Positions 1 through 9,870 of a stretch of 64,000 bases of DNA are shown here, one piece after another; positions within the stretch are counted from its first letter, which is position 1; every line of letters starts with the position of its first letter. Below the pieces are notes generated by a model. That model saw only the letters and a list, made by a program, of their open reading frames with translations. It was not told the origin of the DNA and did no database searches. The position numbers were made by a program, and so were the translations under genes. The DNA comes from Auriscalpium vulgare (Eukaryota > Basidiomycota > Agaricomycetes > Russulales > Auriscalpiaceae): positions 434,001 to 498,000 of the forward strand of contig JAHBBC010000013.1 in NCBI GenBank assembly GCA_019915015.1, read 5' to 3'.

Positions 1-270
1 AGGACACCAAGCGCGAGAGGATGGTAGGAGAGAGGGAGAACGCAGTCAAGGTGCAGGAACGGGGCGGACTGCGATCGTGGAAATGCTGCGAGTGCGGTCA
101 AGAAGTGGCCAGGTGGTCGCTGGGGTATCGGCGACGGTGGTAGCGGTACGTCGACGCGCCCGTCCTTGCAGTGGAACGCGCTTGGGAACGTCGCAAATGC
201 CGGAGAAGGCGACAGCGGGACTCGGACATGCCCGGGCCTCTGCCGACTGCGAGGGCCTAGGCCATTCCTA
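1..270 (+). pseudogene. Relic of a coiled-coil family gene at the window edge
   Basis: The first ~60 bases closely resemble a stretch inside the coiled-coil gene at about 5000-5060 (GCGCGAGAGGA, then GTAGGAGA and GGGAGA, then GCAGTCAAGG). Bases ~125-165 resemble the tail of the gene at 719-2152 around 1840-1880 (a GGCGACGG run followed by GCGGTACGTCGACG). No long reading frame preserves the coiled-coil pattern. I read this as the decayed end of another family member, cut by the window edge. It could still be the 3' part of a working gene whose body lies to the left. Confidence 0.5.
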
Positions 271-718
271 GATCTATCTCTGGACCCTGCGGCTACTCTT
301 GCTTCACACTCCTCAAAGTCGAATGCCTAGTCGAACAACTCGTGAAGATGGGTACAAGTAGAAATCCACGCGCGGCTGGCAACAATTTGCATCTCGCGAG
401 GCGCTCCCGGTCTTGAGCTTGAATGCGGAGCCTCAGGGTTGGCATTCCGGAGGCTACCTGTTTCTCTGAAATCTGCTTTCAGACTGCCTTTTGGTGCTCC
501 CGGGCTCTGCAGTGTACTCTTTCGTTGAACACTTGGCGTTCCCAGCGCTGGACGAATCTGGCAGTGCACTTCCTCTCGCACGACATCATTGACTCCGTTT
601 ACATATCGACACGAGGCAGTTCAACGCCGCTCAAGTAGCCTGCATCGCTCTTGCCCTCTGCCCTTCGTCTTTCGCCCCTCGCCACACCACATCCACCGAC
701 GGCACCCTACCCTCTTCG
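271..718. other. Non-coding 5' flank of family gene 1
   Basis: No gene is seen. The segment around 500-580 resembles the flank of family gene 2 at about 2525-2645: both carry a TGTACTCTT/TGTATACTCTT block and a GACGAATCT(G/A)GCAGTG block. This suggests the promoter regions were duplicated with the genes. The bases just before the start are pyrimidine-rich, as is common in basidiomycete leaders. Confidence 0.5.
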
Positions 719-2152
719 ATGCCAATGACGATGGAACCGGACGATGCTTCATTCACCCTGCTCGATCACGACTCGAACGAAATATGGCTCCGCGGCGTCG
801 TCGACCGCATTGTCGCTGATGCTCAGAAGGCCTTCTTGGACAGCGCGGCGTCGGAGAAGGACACGGCACTGAACGTGCTCGTGCTCGCGCTGCAGGAGCT
901 CGCACACCGACCTCCAGCGCTGACTTCGGCACCAATGGCGCCGCGTGCGGAGGACGACGACGAGACGCGAGAGGGGAGGCTGCGCAAGCGCGAGGAGAAG
1001 GTGGGGTGGCGCGAGCAGGAGCTTATATGGGACGCGGAACACACAACGTGCCGGGAGAACCATACGATCAAGATGGAGGCCGTGGCGGCGCGGAAGCTCG
1101 AACAGGTTGAAGAGCGCGAGAAGACGGTCGAGGAGAGGGAAGCTGAGCTTGAGGCGAAGGAACACGAGGTGGAGAGGTCCATTGCAGACGCGGCAGCGAG
1201 GGTGGACGACGCCGCAGAGAGGCTGCGCCAAGCCCAGGACGCCGAGGTGCGCGTCGATGCGAAGGCACAGGACGCGGAACGGCGCATCGCGCAGGTCAAA
1301 TTACAGGAGGACGCGAACTCCGCGCGCGAGGCCGATCTTGCTCAAAAGCAGCTCGCGCTGCAGGCCGCTCAGGCCGATCTCGCGGCACGCACCGAGGCCT
1401 TGAAAGAAATGCAAGCCGCTACCGCCACCCTTCTCGCTGATAACCAGAAGACGCAGGAGGAGTTCGTGCGGGCGCAAGCACAGGTCACAGCGAAGAGCGT
1501 AGAGGTGCAGGAGAGCGAAGACACGCTCGTGCGGCGGGAGGTGGAAGCGACACAGCGCGAGAAGATGCTAATCCGCAGGCAGGAGGAGGTGGGCAGGCGG
1601 GAGGAGAAGGTTCGGCGTCGCGAGAAAGAGGCTGCTGTCGAGGAAGCGGCCTCTCCCACTGAGACACCTGCGCGCAACAGCATGCACGTTAGCCCGATGG
1701 AGACCACGTTCCCGATGTCCGCGCCCGAGCCCCCGCCGAGCGAAGAGCCAAACCTCCCGTCTGCGTTTGGCGGCATCACGAGAACGTCTAGAGACGGCGG
1801 CTCTGCGGGTGCGGTCAAGCAAACCTGGGGCAGCCTTTACTGGGGTAACGGCGACGGCGGCGGCGGTACGTCGACGGCGCTGAAATTGGACACCGCTGTT
1901 CCATACTCTCCGACGGGCATGTATGCGTCAGGCCCAACGCCACCTCTTGTGGAGGGTGGTAAAGAGGCCGAGAAGGAGGAGGAAGAGGATGAGTGGGCGC
2001 TGCCGGCGAAGAAGAAGAAGGGCAAAGGCGGTGCTGGTGGCAGCGCTGCCATGAAGTACTACGCCGCGGGGGTTGCGCTGGCACTGGCAGAACTCGAGGC
2101 ACGTAACAACAGTGGAGCAGGAGCTGCTGCTCTGTTCACGGCTAACCAGTAG
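719..2152 (+). CDS. Coiled-coil family protein 1
   Basis: Single-exon gene for a 477-residue protein of unknown function. Residues ~20-65 form the family's helical N-terminal domain (IWLRGVVDRIVADAQKAFLD...LNVLVLALQEL). Residues ~80-325 are an almost unbroken coiled coil rich in Arg, Glu and Lys, with repeated RREEK/REKE units. Then come a Pro/Ser hinge, a Gly-rich patch and a Lys-rich stretch near 440. The start could also be the ATG at 725, which matches the MTMEP start of the gene at 39274. The last ~25 residues and the following ~80 bases resemble an internal coiled-coil segment of family gene 3 (AALFTANQ versus AALFTASQ), so the 3' end looks like a join of two family fragments. The C-terminal module of genes 4, 6, 7 and 8 is absent. 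Confidence 0.75.
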   Translation: MPMTMEPDDASFTLLDHDSNEIWLRGVVDRIVADAQKAFLDSAASEKDTALNVLVLALQELAHRPPALTSAPMAPRAEDDDETREGRLRKREEKVGWREQELIWDAEHTTCRENHTIKMEAVAARKLEQVEEREKTVEEREAELEAKEHEVERSIADAAARVDDAAERLRQAQDAEVRVDAKAQDAERRIAQVKLQEDANSAREADLAQKQLALQAAQADLAARTEALKEMQAATATLLADNQKTQEEFVRAQAQVTAKSVEVQESEDTLVRREVEATQREKMLIRRQEEVGRREEKVRRREKEAAVEEAASPTETPARNSMHVSPMETTFPMSAPEPPPSEEPNLPSAFGGITRTSRDGGSAGAVKQTWGSLYWGNGDGGGGTSTALKLDTAVPYSPTGMYASGPTPPLVEGGKEAEKEEEEDEWALPAKKKKGKGGAGGSAAMKYYAAGVALALAELEARNNSGAGAAALFTANQ

Positions 2153-2818
2153 GAGCAGAAGGAGCTTGAACACGTACAAGCGCAGGTCACGGGAAAGCGG
2201 GGAGTCGGAGGCGCTGGTCTGTCAGTGCTCACAGGCGCATTTTGCGATGAGGACAGAGTTGGACTAGCCCGTTCGTGTTTACATATCGTGCTTGCGTCGG
2301 TTATCGGTATGAGCCTGCATGAACCATCGAAATTCCCACTCTTTTCTCAGCAACCATCATGCACAGACTGCCGGCGAGCGGGGCGCTCAGAAAATGGCGC
2401 GCGAGGAAGATTATGTCGTGCCGCAAGGTGCTTCGCCAGCCGATTGCTGGAGGTTGTGTGACAAAGGCTGGAGGACAACGTCCAGGGTATGCTCGATTCG
2501 TGTACTAGGATTGTCTTATGAAGAAGCTTCGACTGCCATGTGTATACTCTTCGCACACCGAAAAGGTCCAATCATGTGCTCCGATGGAGATCGCTCAGAG
2601 ATAGTTCCCAAGCAGCGCGACGAATCTAGCAGTGGACTTACGCCGACGAAAAGATTCGCCCCTTGGACGCAGCACAGCGCAGTCGGGGAGCCGCCCATGA
2701 GAACGCCACGCTTTCTCTGCTCTTCACCCGTACGATCGTGCACATCTTGTGAGCCACGGCACCTTCATCACACCAGAAGACATTCATACCATCGTCATTC
2801 CACATCGTCATCCCACTA
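2153..2818. other. Spacer with coiled-coil relic and 5' flank of family gene 2
   Basis: Bases 2153-2230 continue past the stop of gene 1 with similarity to coiled-coil coding sequence (EQKELEHVQAQV in the same frame), a remnant of a family member. Bases ~2525-2645 resemble the flank of gene 1. No other gene is seen. Confidence 0.45.
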
Positions 2819-3859
2819 ATGACCATGGATCCCACGTCGCCCAGTGCCGTCTCTCCGACCGTGATAGGGAACAATGCAGACGACTCGCTCCGTGCTCTTG
2901 TTGAACGCGTAGTCGCAGATACCTTCAAGGGCTTCATGAATAACGCGGCGCAGGACAGGGATACCGTGGCCGTGCCGAGTGTGCTCTGGATTGCTGTGCA
3001 GGAGCTCGCGAAGAAAGGGCCCAGCTCGAGCGCTGTCGCGCCTGGAGGAGGCGATGAAGAGACTAGAGAGGCGAGAGTGAAGCGGAGAGAGGAAGAAGTG
3101 GGCTGGCGTGAAGAGGAGCTGAAGATGAGGTTGAGGCATACAGATCGTCGGGAAGAGCATGCCCGGCTGCGAGATCAGAGCGCGAAGGACAGGGACGAGG
3201 AGTCCATGAAGCGGGAGGAAGCAGTTGCGAAGAGAGAGGCGGAGGCGGAGAAGAGGGAAGCTGAGTTGAAGAGTCATGACGAAGCCGTCCTCGCGATGAA
3301 GAAGGAACTGGAAGGGAAGCTACAAGCTGTGGAAGTGCGGGTCGAAGACCTGGAGAAAAAGAGAGCTGAGTATGAGGCAATGGGGGAGGAGGCTACGAAG
3401 CGCGAGGCGGCTAGTAACAACAAGATGAAGGCCGCGAAAGAACAACTCGCCAACGCCAAAGTACAAGCGGACGCTGCGGATAAGGCAACCAAAGAGGCGA
3501 ATAATATTCGAAAGGCCATAGAGTCAAAACAAGCCCAGCTAGAGCGGGAGGAGACGGATATCGCCATCCGAACGGAGGCTTTGGGGAACAGGGAAGAGGC
3601 TATGAAGATGAGAGAAAGGGACGCCATGGAAAGAGACTCATCGCTCAACCGGAGGGCGGGCGAATTGCTTGACTGGGAAGACAAAATGAAGGAACGAGAG
3701 ACGGCATTGTCTCCGACTGACCAGGAAGGCCGTGGCGGAGCAGGAGGAGGAGGCGGCCGTGTCGGAGCAGGAGGCAGCCGTGCCGGAGCGGGAGGCAGCC
3801 GTGCCGGAGCAGAAGGTGGCCGTGGCGGAGCCAGAACCACCGGCGGCCGTACAGGCTGA
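2819..3859 (+). CDS. Coiled-coil family protein 2, probably frameshifted at the 3' end
   Basis: Single-exon gene for a 346-residue protein of unknown function. Residues ~25-65 are a divergent copy of the N-terminal domain (LRALVERVVADTFKGFMNNA). Residues ~80-300 are coiled coil with the family signature RREEEVGWREEELKMRLRH. From about 3730 the protein becomes a Gly/Arg/Ala-rich tail. The same DNA read one frame over gives the family's heptad text instead (EQEEEAAV, SEQEAAVPEREAAV, ...), staying open to a TAG at 3885-3887. A 1-2 base indel near 3725-3740 is the simplest explanation. The span is too short for an intron to account for the change. Confidence 0.7.
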   Translation: MTMDPTSPSAVSPTVIGNNADDSLRALVERVVADTFKGFMNNAAQDRDTVAVPSVLWIAVQELAKKGPSSSAVAPGGGDEETREARVKRREEEVGWREEELKMRLRHTDRREEHARLRDQSAKDRDEESMKREEAVAKREAEAEKREAELKSHDEAVLAMKKELEGKLQAVEVRVEDLEKKRAEYEAMGEEATKREAASNNKMKAAKEQLANAKVQADAADKATKEANNIRKAIESKQAQLEREETDIAIRTEALGNREEAMKMRERDAMERDSSLNRRAGELLDWEDKMKERETALSPTDQEGRGGAGGGGGRVGAGGSRAGAGGSRAGAEGGRGGARTTGGRTG

Positions 3860-4444
3860 GCAGACGGATGGTGCGGAAGGTATCTAGGAGACCAGCAGGA
3901 TGAGCGAGTGAGTGCGAGGCGACTTGGGACTTCTTCGAACGAAGTTACGGGGACACGAGTGAACCATTTTGTATGTGAATTGATCTGATGGGATATGCGT
4001 ACATATTACTTGCAACCACGAGACCAGGCCACTTCCGTCGACCGTCGACGCATGATACAGCGAGTCCCAACCAGCGACAGTGCGCCGGGATGTGCGATAG
4101 AACCCCGATCTTTGACCAGCTGCCACGAAGTAAAAACACGGGGCAGGAAACCTAGGCAACGGTCGCTGGAGAGTGCGAAAACGTAGACGTAGACGTAGTT
4201 GCTCTCTGGGAGGAGGCCACTTCCATAAAACCTGGGCAACGCAGAGCAGAGCACAACCTACAGAGGACATGCACGTGCAGCGTTTTTCAGTTCACAGAGC
4301 ATTCGACAAAACAGGCAGTGACTTACGCCGCAACGGAGTGACCTCACGTGTATACACCGAAGTCAGTGATCGCCGCGCAGAAGCCTGCGCCCCTCCTGCC
4401 CTCCGCCCCCGTCTCCTCTTCCTGCCTCTTCTTGCAAACCGTTG
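3860..4444. other. Non-coding 5' flank of family gene 3
   Basis: No gene is seen. A block near 4314-4335 (GGCAGTGACTTACGCCG) resembles the block before gene 2 at ~2630-2645 (AGCAGTGGACTTACGCCG), a likely shared promoter remnant. Confidence 0.45.
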
Positions 4445-5825
4445 ATGCAGACAACGGCGAACCCAACGCGCGGGGTCCCATCCACCCCCCATGAGACGAA
4501 CGAGGTCTGGATCCGCGGCCTCGTCGACAAAGCTTTCTTGGACCATGCAGCGTCGGAATCGAACGCGGCGCTGCGCATAATCGCACTAGCACTGCAAGAG
4601 CTCGTACACCTATCTCCTGCCCCTGTTGCGACCCCGGTGGTACGTGCGGAAGAGGACGAAAAATCGCGAGAAGGGAGGCTGCGCAAGTGCGAGGAGGAGG
4701 TGGCGTGGCGGGAGAAGGAGCTCGCGTGGGACGTGAGACATGCAAAGCGCCGGGAGGACCATGCGGTGAGGATGGAGGGTGAGGCCGCGAAGAACTACGA
4801 AGAGGCCGCAAAGAACTACGAAGAGGCCGAGCAGTGCATGAAGGACGCCGAAAAAAGAAACGCCGCGGTCCAGGCGAAGGAACGGGAGTTGGAACGGCGG
4901 ATCGCAAGTGCGGAAGGGAAAGTGGCCTTCGGCGAAACCTTGCGAAATGCGAGAAGAACGGAGGCCGAGGCAAACAGAAAGCACGCCGATGCCACCGAGC
5001 GCGAGAGGAGGGTAGGAGACAGGGAGAGTGCAGTCAAGGCGCGCGAGCGGGAGGTCGAGAGGCGGACTGCAGACGTGGAAAAGAGACTGCACGACGCGAA
5101 GGACGCCGAGGTGCGGGTGGATACGAAGGTGGAGTTCGCGGAGAAGCGCATCGTCCAGGCTACAGCCCGAGAAAATGCTAACGCTGTGCGCGAGGCCGAT
5201 CTGGCGCAGAAGGAGCTGGCACTGAATGCGTTGGAGGCAGACATCGAGACACGCACCCAGGCATCCGAGGACCTTCAGACTGATGCTGCCGCTCTCTTTA
5301 CCGCCAGCCAGAAGGAGCTTGACTGTGCGCGAGCGCAGGCTGACGCGGAAAGCGCGCATCTGCAGGGCCGCGAAGAGACGCTCCTACGCAGGCAGAAGGA
5401 GATGATCAAGGGAGAGAAGAGAGTGCATCGGCGGGAAAGGGAGGTTGGTGTCACGGAGCCGGAGGCCATTGTATGCGAAACTTCGGCGCCGCGTCCGTAT
5501 GGCGGGCAAGAGGCGATTCGGGCAGTGGAGGTGGGGCCGGAGGAGGACGAGCGGCCACAGACGGCTGGGGAGAACGGTCAGCATTGCGACGAGAACGACG
5601 CAAAACTCAACGTACCAATAATCGAAGGGAGCCCAGCCAAGGACGAGCTGTGTCCTCTGCGAGCACCATGGACACGTCCCAGACTAACCACTGCAGACTT
5701 CCATACGATCGACGATGAGATATTGTCCATGGATGTAAGTGGCAGAGGCATGAACACCGTGACTTTATTATGCTGACAAGAATGTCGAAATCGCACAAAA
5801 AGAAGTTGAGAAAGGGAGCACGTAG
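4445..5825 (+). CDS. Coiled-coil family protein 3
   Basis: Predicted 444-residue protein of unknown function. The start is the ATG at 4445. The N-terminal domain is shortened: IRGLVDKAFLDHAASES lacks the RIVADAQ segment present between the same landmarks in gene 1. Residues ~65-345 are coiled coil, with a small internal duplication EEAAKNYEEAAKNYEEAEQ. The acidic C-terminal region is not obviously related to the other members. A small intron is likely at 5735-5780 (GTAAGT donor, AAG acceptor, phase 0), joining to a short last exon ending at 5825. Without splicing the frame stops at 5776 after a non-family tail. The last-exon model is the weak part. Confidence 0.65.
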
Positions 5826-5914
5826 AGACAGGCAACGGGGTTTTCGGGCGGAAAGGGATCCTGGTGAGCTGTACTGATCGAGTCGAGCAAGGGGACTGGG
5901 AATATAGTAAAAAG

Positions 5915-5994
5915 TGGTTCAATCCAGGATCGAACTGGAGACCGTCTGTGCTCGTTGTGTAAGACAGAAATCATAACCACTAGACCATTGAACC
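5915..5994 (-). tRNA. tRNA-Val(UAC) with a 7-nt intron
   Basis: On the minus strand the sequence folds as a complete cloverleaf: acceptor GGTTCAA/TTGAACC (7 of 7 pairs), D arm containing the A-box TGGTCTAGTGG, anticodon stem TCTGT/ACAGA, variable loop of 5, and T arm TCCAG-TTCGATC-CTGGA containing the B-box GTTCGATCC. The anticodon TAC is at 5961-5959. The anticodon region has 14 nt between stem halves, which fits a 7-nt intron (5957-5951, CAACGAG) directly after position 37, the canonical place for nuclear tRNA introns. CCA is not encoded, as expected in eukaryotes. Confidence 0.93.
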
Positions 5995-6129
5995 ATAACC
6001 GTACTCCCCGCCTGATACAGCTATATTCGCGTTATTATTAAATCCCCAAGGTGCCACCCTCTAGTACTTAACTTCAATGCTCCCTCCGTCCTTATTCTTC
6101 CACTTCTCTCTCCTCCCAGACACCTCACC

Positions 6130-7426
6130 ATGGCTCTCATTTCTGACGAAGTTGATCCGTGGCTGCTTACCATCTTAGCCATCCTTCTGCCTTGGCTCTA
6201 CCGCGTCGTCAAGCGCCTACGCACACCCAGCGCACCTGGCACCGCACCCCAAGCCGCCACGCCCGGGCCAACACCACCACCCCGGACACGCCTGGACCGA
6301 CCGCTCACCGCCCTCCTAGCGCTGCATACGCTTGCCACGCTCTACACGCTCCTGTACGCACGCCCCGCGAACGTCTTCACGTCCCTCGGGCTGCCGCTGT
6401 CCGCGCCACAGGCGCACATCCGCTCACTGCTGGTGCGCAAGGTCGCCGCGGAGCGTGGCATGAGCATAGCGGGCAATGAGACACAGGTGCTCTCTCCCGC
6501 ACTCGACCGCCTGCTCGCGCGCCTCGCGTCCTTCGAAGTGCGCACCGTCCTTGTCCGGTACGTCCACCTCCTGCGCTGCACCGCACCCTTGTTCTTTCTT
6601 ACACTGATGTTAACGCGACAGATTTGGCCAGTGGACCGTTCAAACATGCACATACTGCTCCACAGTGACCGACTATGCCCTGCACTCCCTCCCAGGGCTG
6701 CTCTTCTCCTACTCCCTACGCGGCATGCTGCTCGGCGCGCTCACCATCCGCGGCAGCGCGCACGAGCGGCGGCGCGGGCCCGCAATCGCGGTGCTCGTGT
6801 TCTCCGCAGTGGCCGAGGTGTACTGGGCGTACACCGTGTCCGTGAGCATCCCGCGCCAGGGGGCGAAGGAATCCGTGACCATGGTGCGCTTACTCCCGCA
6901 TCACTTCGCACAGCACGCTGACCCCGCGCAGTGGCACGACATGCTCTTCCTCGCGCGCCACGCGCTGTTCATCATCCTCCCGCTCGCCGTGCACCTCTCC
7001 GCGCGCCAGACCTCGCCTGAAGTCGCCGCCGCCGCGTTCGCGCCCGCCGCGGCGCAGCGCCTCGACACCGCACTCGCTCGCACGCACCTCCTTCGCTACA
7101 CGGCCGCGGCCACCCGCCGCGCCCCACCGCTCGCCGCCCGCGCGCGCGAGTTCTGGGAGGACGAACGCCAGGTTGGATCCGCGATACGCGGCGACGAGGG
7201 CGTGCGGACGGCGGCGGCGGCGGCGAATTTGGGCATAGAGGAGGGCGAGACGCGGGAGGAGGGCGGGGTGAGAAATTGGGTGGGCTCGCTGGGGGTGAGC
7301 TCGGTCGGCGCGCCAACGGCGAATGGGGACGGGGGCATGGGGCAGAAGGAGGGGTTATTGCGCTCTGTGGTGCGTATTGCGGTGCGGGACCTCAAGACGA
7401 TGTACAAGCCACCCGATGCACCGTAA
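6130..7426 (+). CDS. Conserved fungal multi-pass membrane protein
   Basis: Two exons (6130-6557 and 6622-7426, intron 6558-6621 with GTACGT donor and CAG acceptor) give a 410-residue protein. Hydrophobic segments are at residues ~12-25, ~60-78, ~165-190, ~205-225 and ~255-275. Just after the splice site is the motif FGQWTVQTCTYC (residues ~144-155), directly before the third hydrophobic segment. I recall this arrangement from conserved fungal membrane proteins that carry a misleading 'chorismate synthase' label in some annotations; no such enzyme motif is present here. The C-terminal third is hydrophilic and Ala/Gly-rich. The function is unknown; a location in an internal membrane is inferred only from the hydrophobic segments. 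Confidence 0.8.
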
Positions 7427-7587
7427 CGTGAAGGAGCTGTCACCGCCCGTTTTCCAATATGTAGACCTTAGTCGTAGTCACCCTCAGTATACTGTGTTGT
7501 ATCATACATTTGCTTTTTCAAACCTCACGTCAGGAACGGCTCCGATACGAATACAAAGTATTTCATTACAAGACCACGCCTCGTGTT

Positions 7588-9870
7588 TCATTGTCTCCTC
7601 GACATTTCTTTCTTCAGCCGCTGCATCAGTCTCCCACGATACATGATGGACTTGCAGCTTTTGTCGAACTGCATATCCGTAGCCGGTGAGAGCTATCTGC
7701 GACTACGAAAGGAACACTTACCTCGTCCAACTGCCGTTCAGTCAAGTTCGAGGAGAATTCGCGGCCGTAGATGGCATCACCCATCAACTGCAAAACTGTG
7801 CCCTGGTGCGGCGCATAATGCTTGGTACCACGTTTCTCGCAAGCTGTCGTGAACTATGCATGCCAAGTAAAAACGGGGTCAGTACTGTCAAGCGGTCCAC
7901 TGCAGCAAAATCCGCACCATCTGCAATTCCAGCTTCTCTTGCGGAGTCGGAGTCTTAGAATCAATCGGACGCATGCCCTTTTTGGCATTGACGTTGAGCG
8001 AGGGAGTCAACTCGTTCGGAAAACCCGTTCTGTCGTCAGGGCAGCTAGGAACAAACTTCGAGTCGATCCAACGCAGGTGTGTTCCGACGTTGAACGACTG
8101 CGCCGCTGAACCTGCATCCCCAGATCCTCCACGGTCGGTAAGCGACTTCAGGCTTGCAGCCTCCCGGCCAACCAAGGATTCGGAATTGCTCATGGCGGCC
8201 TCGCGGCGCAGCGTCTGATCGGCACGCACGGCCACCGCCATCTCCTGGTGCATGAGACTTTCCTCCCTCTCCTCGAGCACATTCTGCCTCTGCTGAGCTG
8301 CGTCCAGGAGCTCTTCTGCGTCCTTCAACATCCGAACGGCCGTCGCCATCACCTCGCGGGCGTTAGCTTCCACGGCCTTTGCGTCCTCGCGCTGTCCCAT
8401 CATCTCTTTGCGGATGACATCGACGAGGGTGGCCTCCCTCTCCGCGATCTCCTCTCCACACTTTCGTGCACGCTTCTCAGCTTCCTCCGCGCGACGCAGC
8501 TTGTTGCGTGCTGTGTCTTCCTGGACCTTCAGCATGGCCTGCCTCGCCGCCATGTCGTCCTCCTTGAGAAGCACGTCTCGCTCTCTCTTCTGCAGCTCCT
8601 GATCGCGCTGCTTGCACTCGTCTTCACACGTTCGGAGGTTCTCGCCTCGCATCCGCGCCATGCTCCAAGTGAGCGAATCGACACTTACCGTGACAGTGCC
8701 TCCATCGTCAGCGGGACTCGTCGGGGACGGCGCGGACTCAATGGTCGCGTCTGACTCTAAAGCCGCCTGCGCCACTTCCTCCGAGCTGTCGTCAGCGTCC
8801 ACGACCACCACATCCGCCGTGCCATCTGGAATCCAACCTTCGATACCCTGAGGATCGGCGGCGGGTTCCCGCACATCCGCAGGCTTCTCAGCAACAGCAT
8901 CGTCTCGCAGCGCTTCCGCCTCCCTGACGGCAACAGCTATCTCGCGGTGCAGCGCCTTCTCCTCGCGCCGTACCACCTCCCTCTGCCGGCGAATAAGAAC
9001 GTCCTCCCTCTGCGCCGCTTCGGTCTGCCTGGTCAGGACCGACTCCTCCCTTTGCGCCGCCTCCAACTCCCTCGACATCAGCGACTGCTCCCGGCGCTGC
9101 TGTACATCTGCAGTCTTCAAGACGACCTCACGCTCCTTCTCTTCTAGCGCCTTCTGCCGCCCCTCACTCGCTGTGCAAAGCTGGTTTGCGTCTCTCGACA
9201 TCCGCTCGGCAGCTGCCATGATGTCGTGGGCTTTGGCTTCTTCGGCCCTGGCGGTGTCGCGCTGCTTCAGGATCTCCTCCTCCGCCTTGCGGACGGCAGC
9301 CTCCCGCTCAGCGAGCGCAGCCTCTCTCTGCGCGATCTCCCCGGCACGGTCTTGCACCCGCTGCTCCGTTTCCTCCGCGCAACGCAGCTTGTTGCGTGCC
9401 GTGTCTTCTTGGACCTCGAGCGTAGCCTCCCTCGCCGCCAGGTCGCTCTCCTTGAGACCGAACTCACTTTCTCTCCTCCTGACGTCCTCGTCGCGCCGCC
9501 GTGACTCGTCGTCTCTCGATTGGGCGTTCTCGTCGCGCATCTGCGCGTGAAGCTCCCGTCGCTCAGCTTGCTTGACCCTCCACTCGAGCTCTTCCTCGCG
9601 CCATACAAGCTCTTCCTCCCGACGCCGGAGGCGCTCTGCCTGCGTGTATTCGTCAATGCCCTTATGTCCGCCTTTCGAGGAAGGGTGGGCGAGCTCCTGG
9701 CGAACAAGAGCGAGGACGCCAAGGGTGGCCTCGGTCTCGAGCGCGACATGGTCTGTGATGGCGACCAGCGAGCAGGCCACTACGCGCGCAACGACATCGC
9801 GCAGCCAGGAGCCCTCGACGTCCGGCTCCGATAGGGTGGATTGGGAATCGGTGGGGGTGATCGGGGTCAT
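7588..9870 (-). CDS. Coiled-coil family protein 4 (two coiled-coil halves)
   Basis: Three exons on the minus strand (9870-7918, 7853-7722, 7668-7588; introns of 64 and 53 nt, both phase 0) encode 721 residues. The start is MTPITPTDSQ, aligned with MMDPITPTxSQ of genes 6-8. Residues ~20-65 are the N-terminal domain (SWLRDVVARVVACSLVAITD). A first coiled coil (~75-330) is followed by an acidic hinge and a second coiled coil (~420-590). The second half is closer to gene 8 (CEDECKQRDQELQKRE shared) than to its own first half, so the gene looks like two paralogues fused. Exons 2 and 3 encode the family's C-terminal module (FTTACEK...LQLMGDAIYG, then FDKSCK...LMQRLKKEMSRR). If unspliced, the frame would stop at 7888 and lose this module. 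Confidence 0.8.

Noticed and set aside
749..1299. Long open frames on the strand opposite coiled-coil gene 1
   Set aside because: Shadows of the Arg/Glu-rich repeats; the reverse gives Ser/Ala/Leu-rich low-complexity text with no conservation between family members.
3720..3860. Gly/Arg-rich tail of gene 2 as a genuine RGG domain
   Set aside because: The alternative frame continues the family's heptad pattern, so a frameshift explains it better; kept as a finding rather than a domain call.
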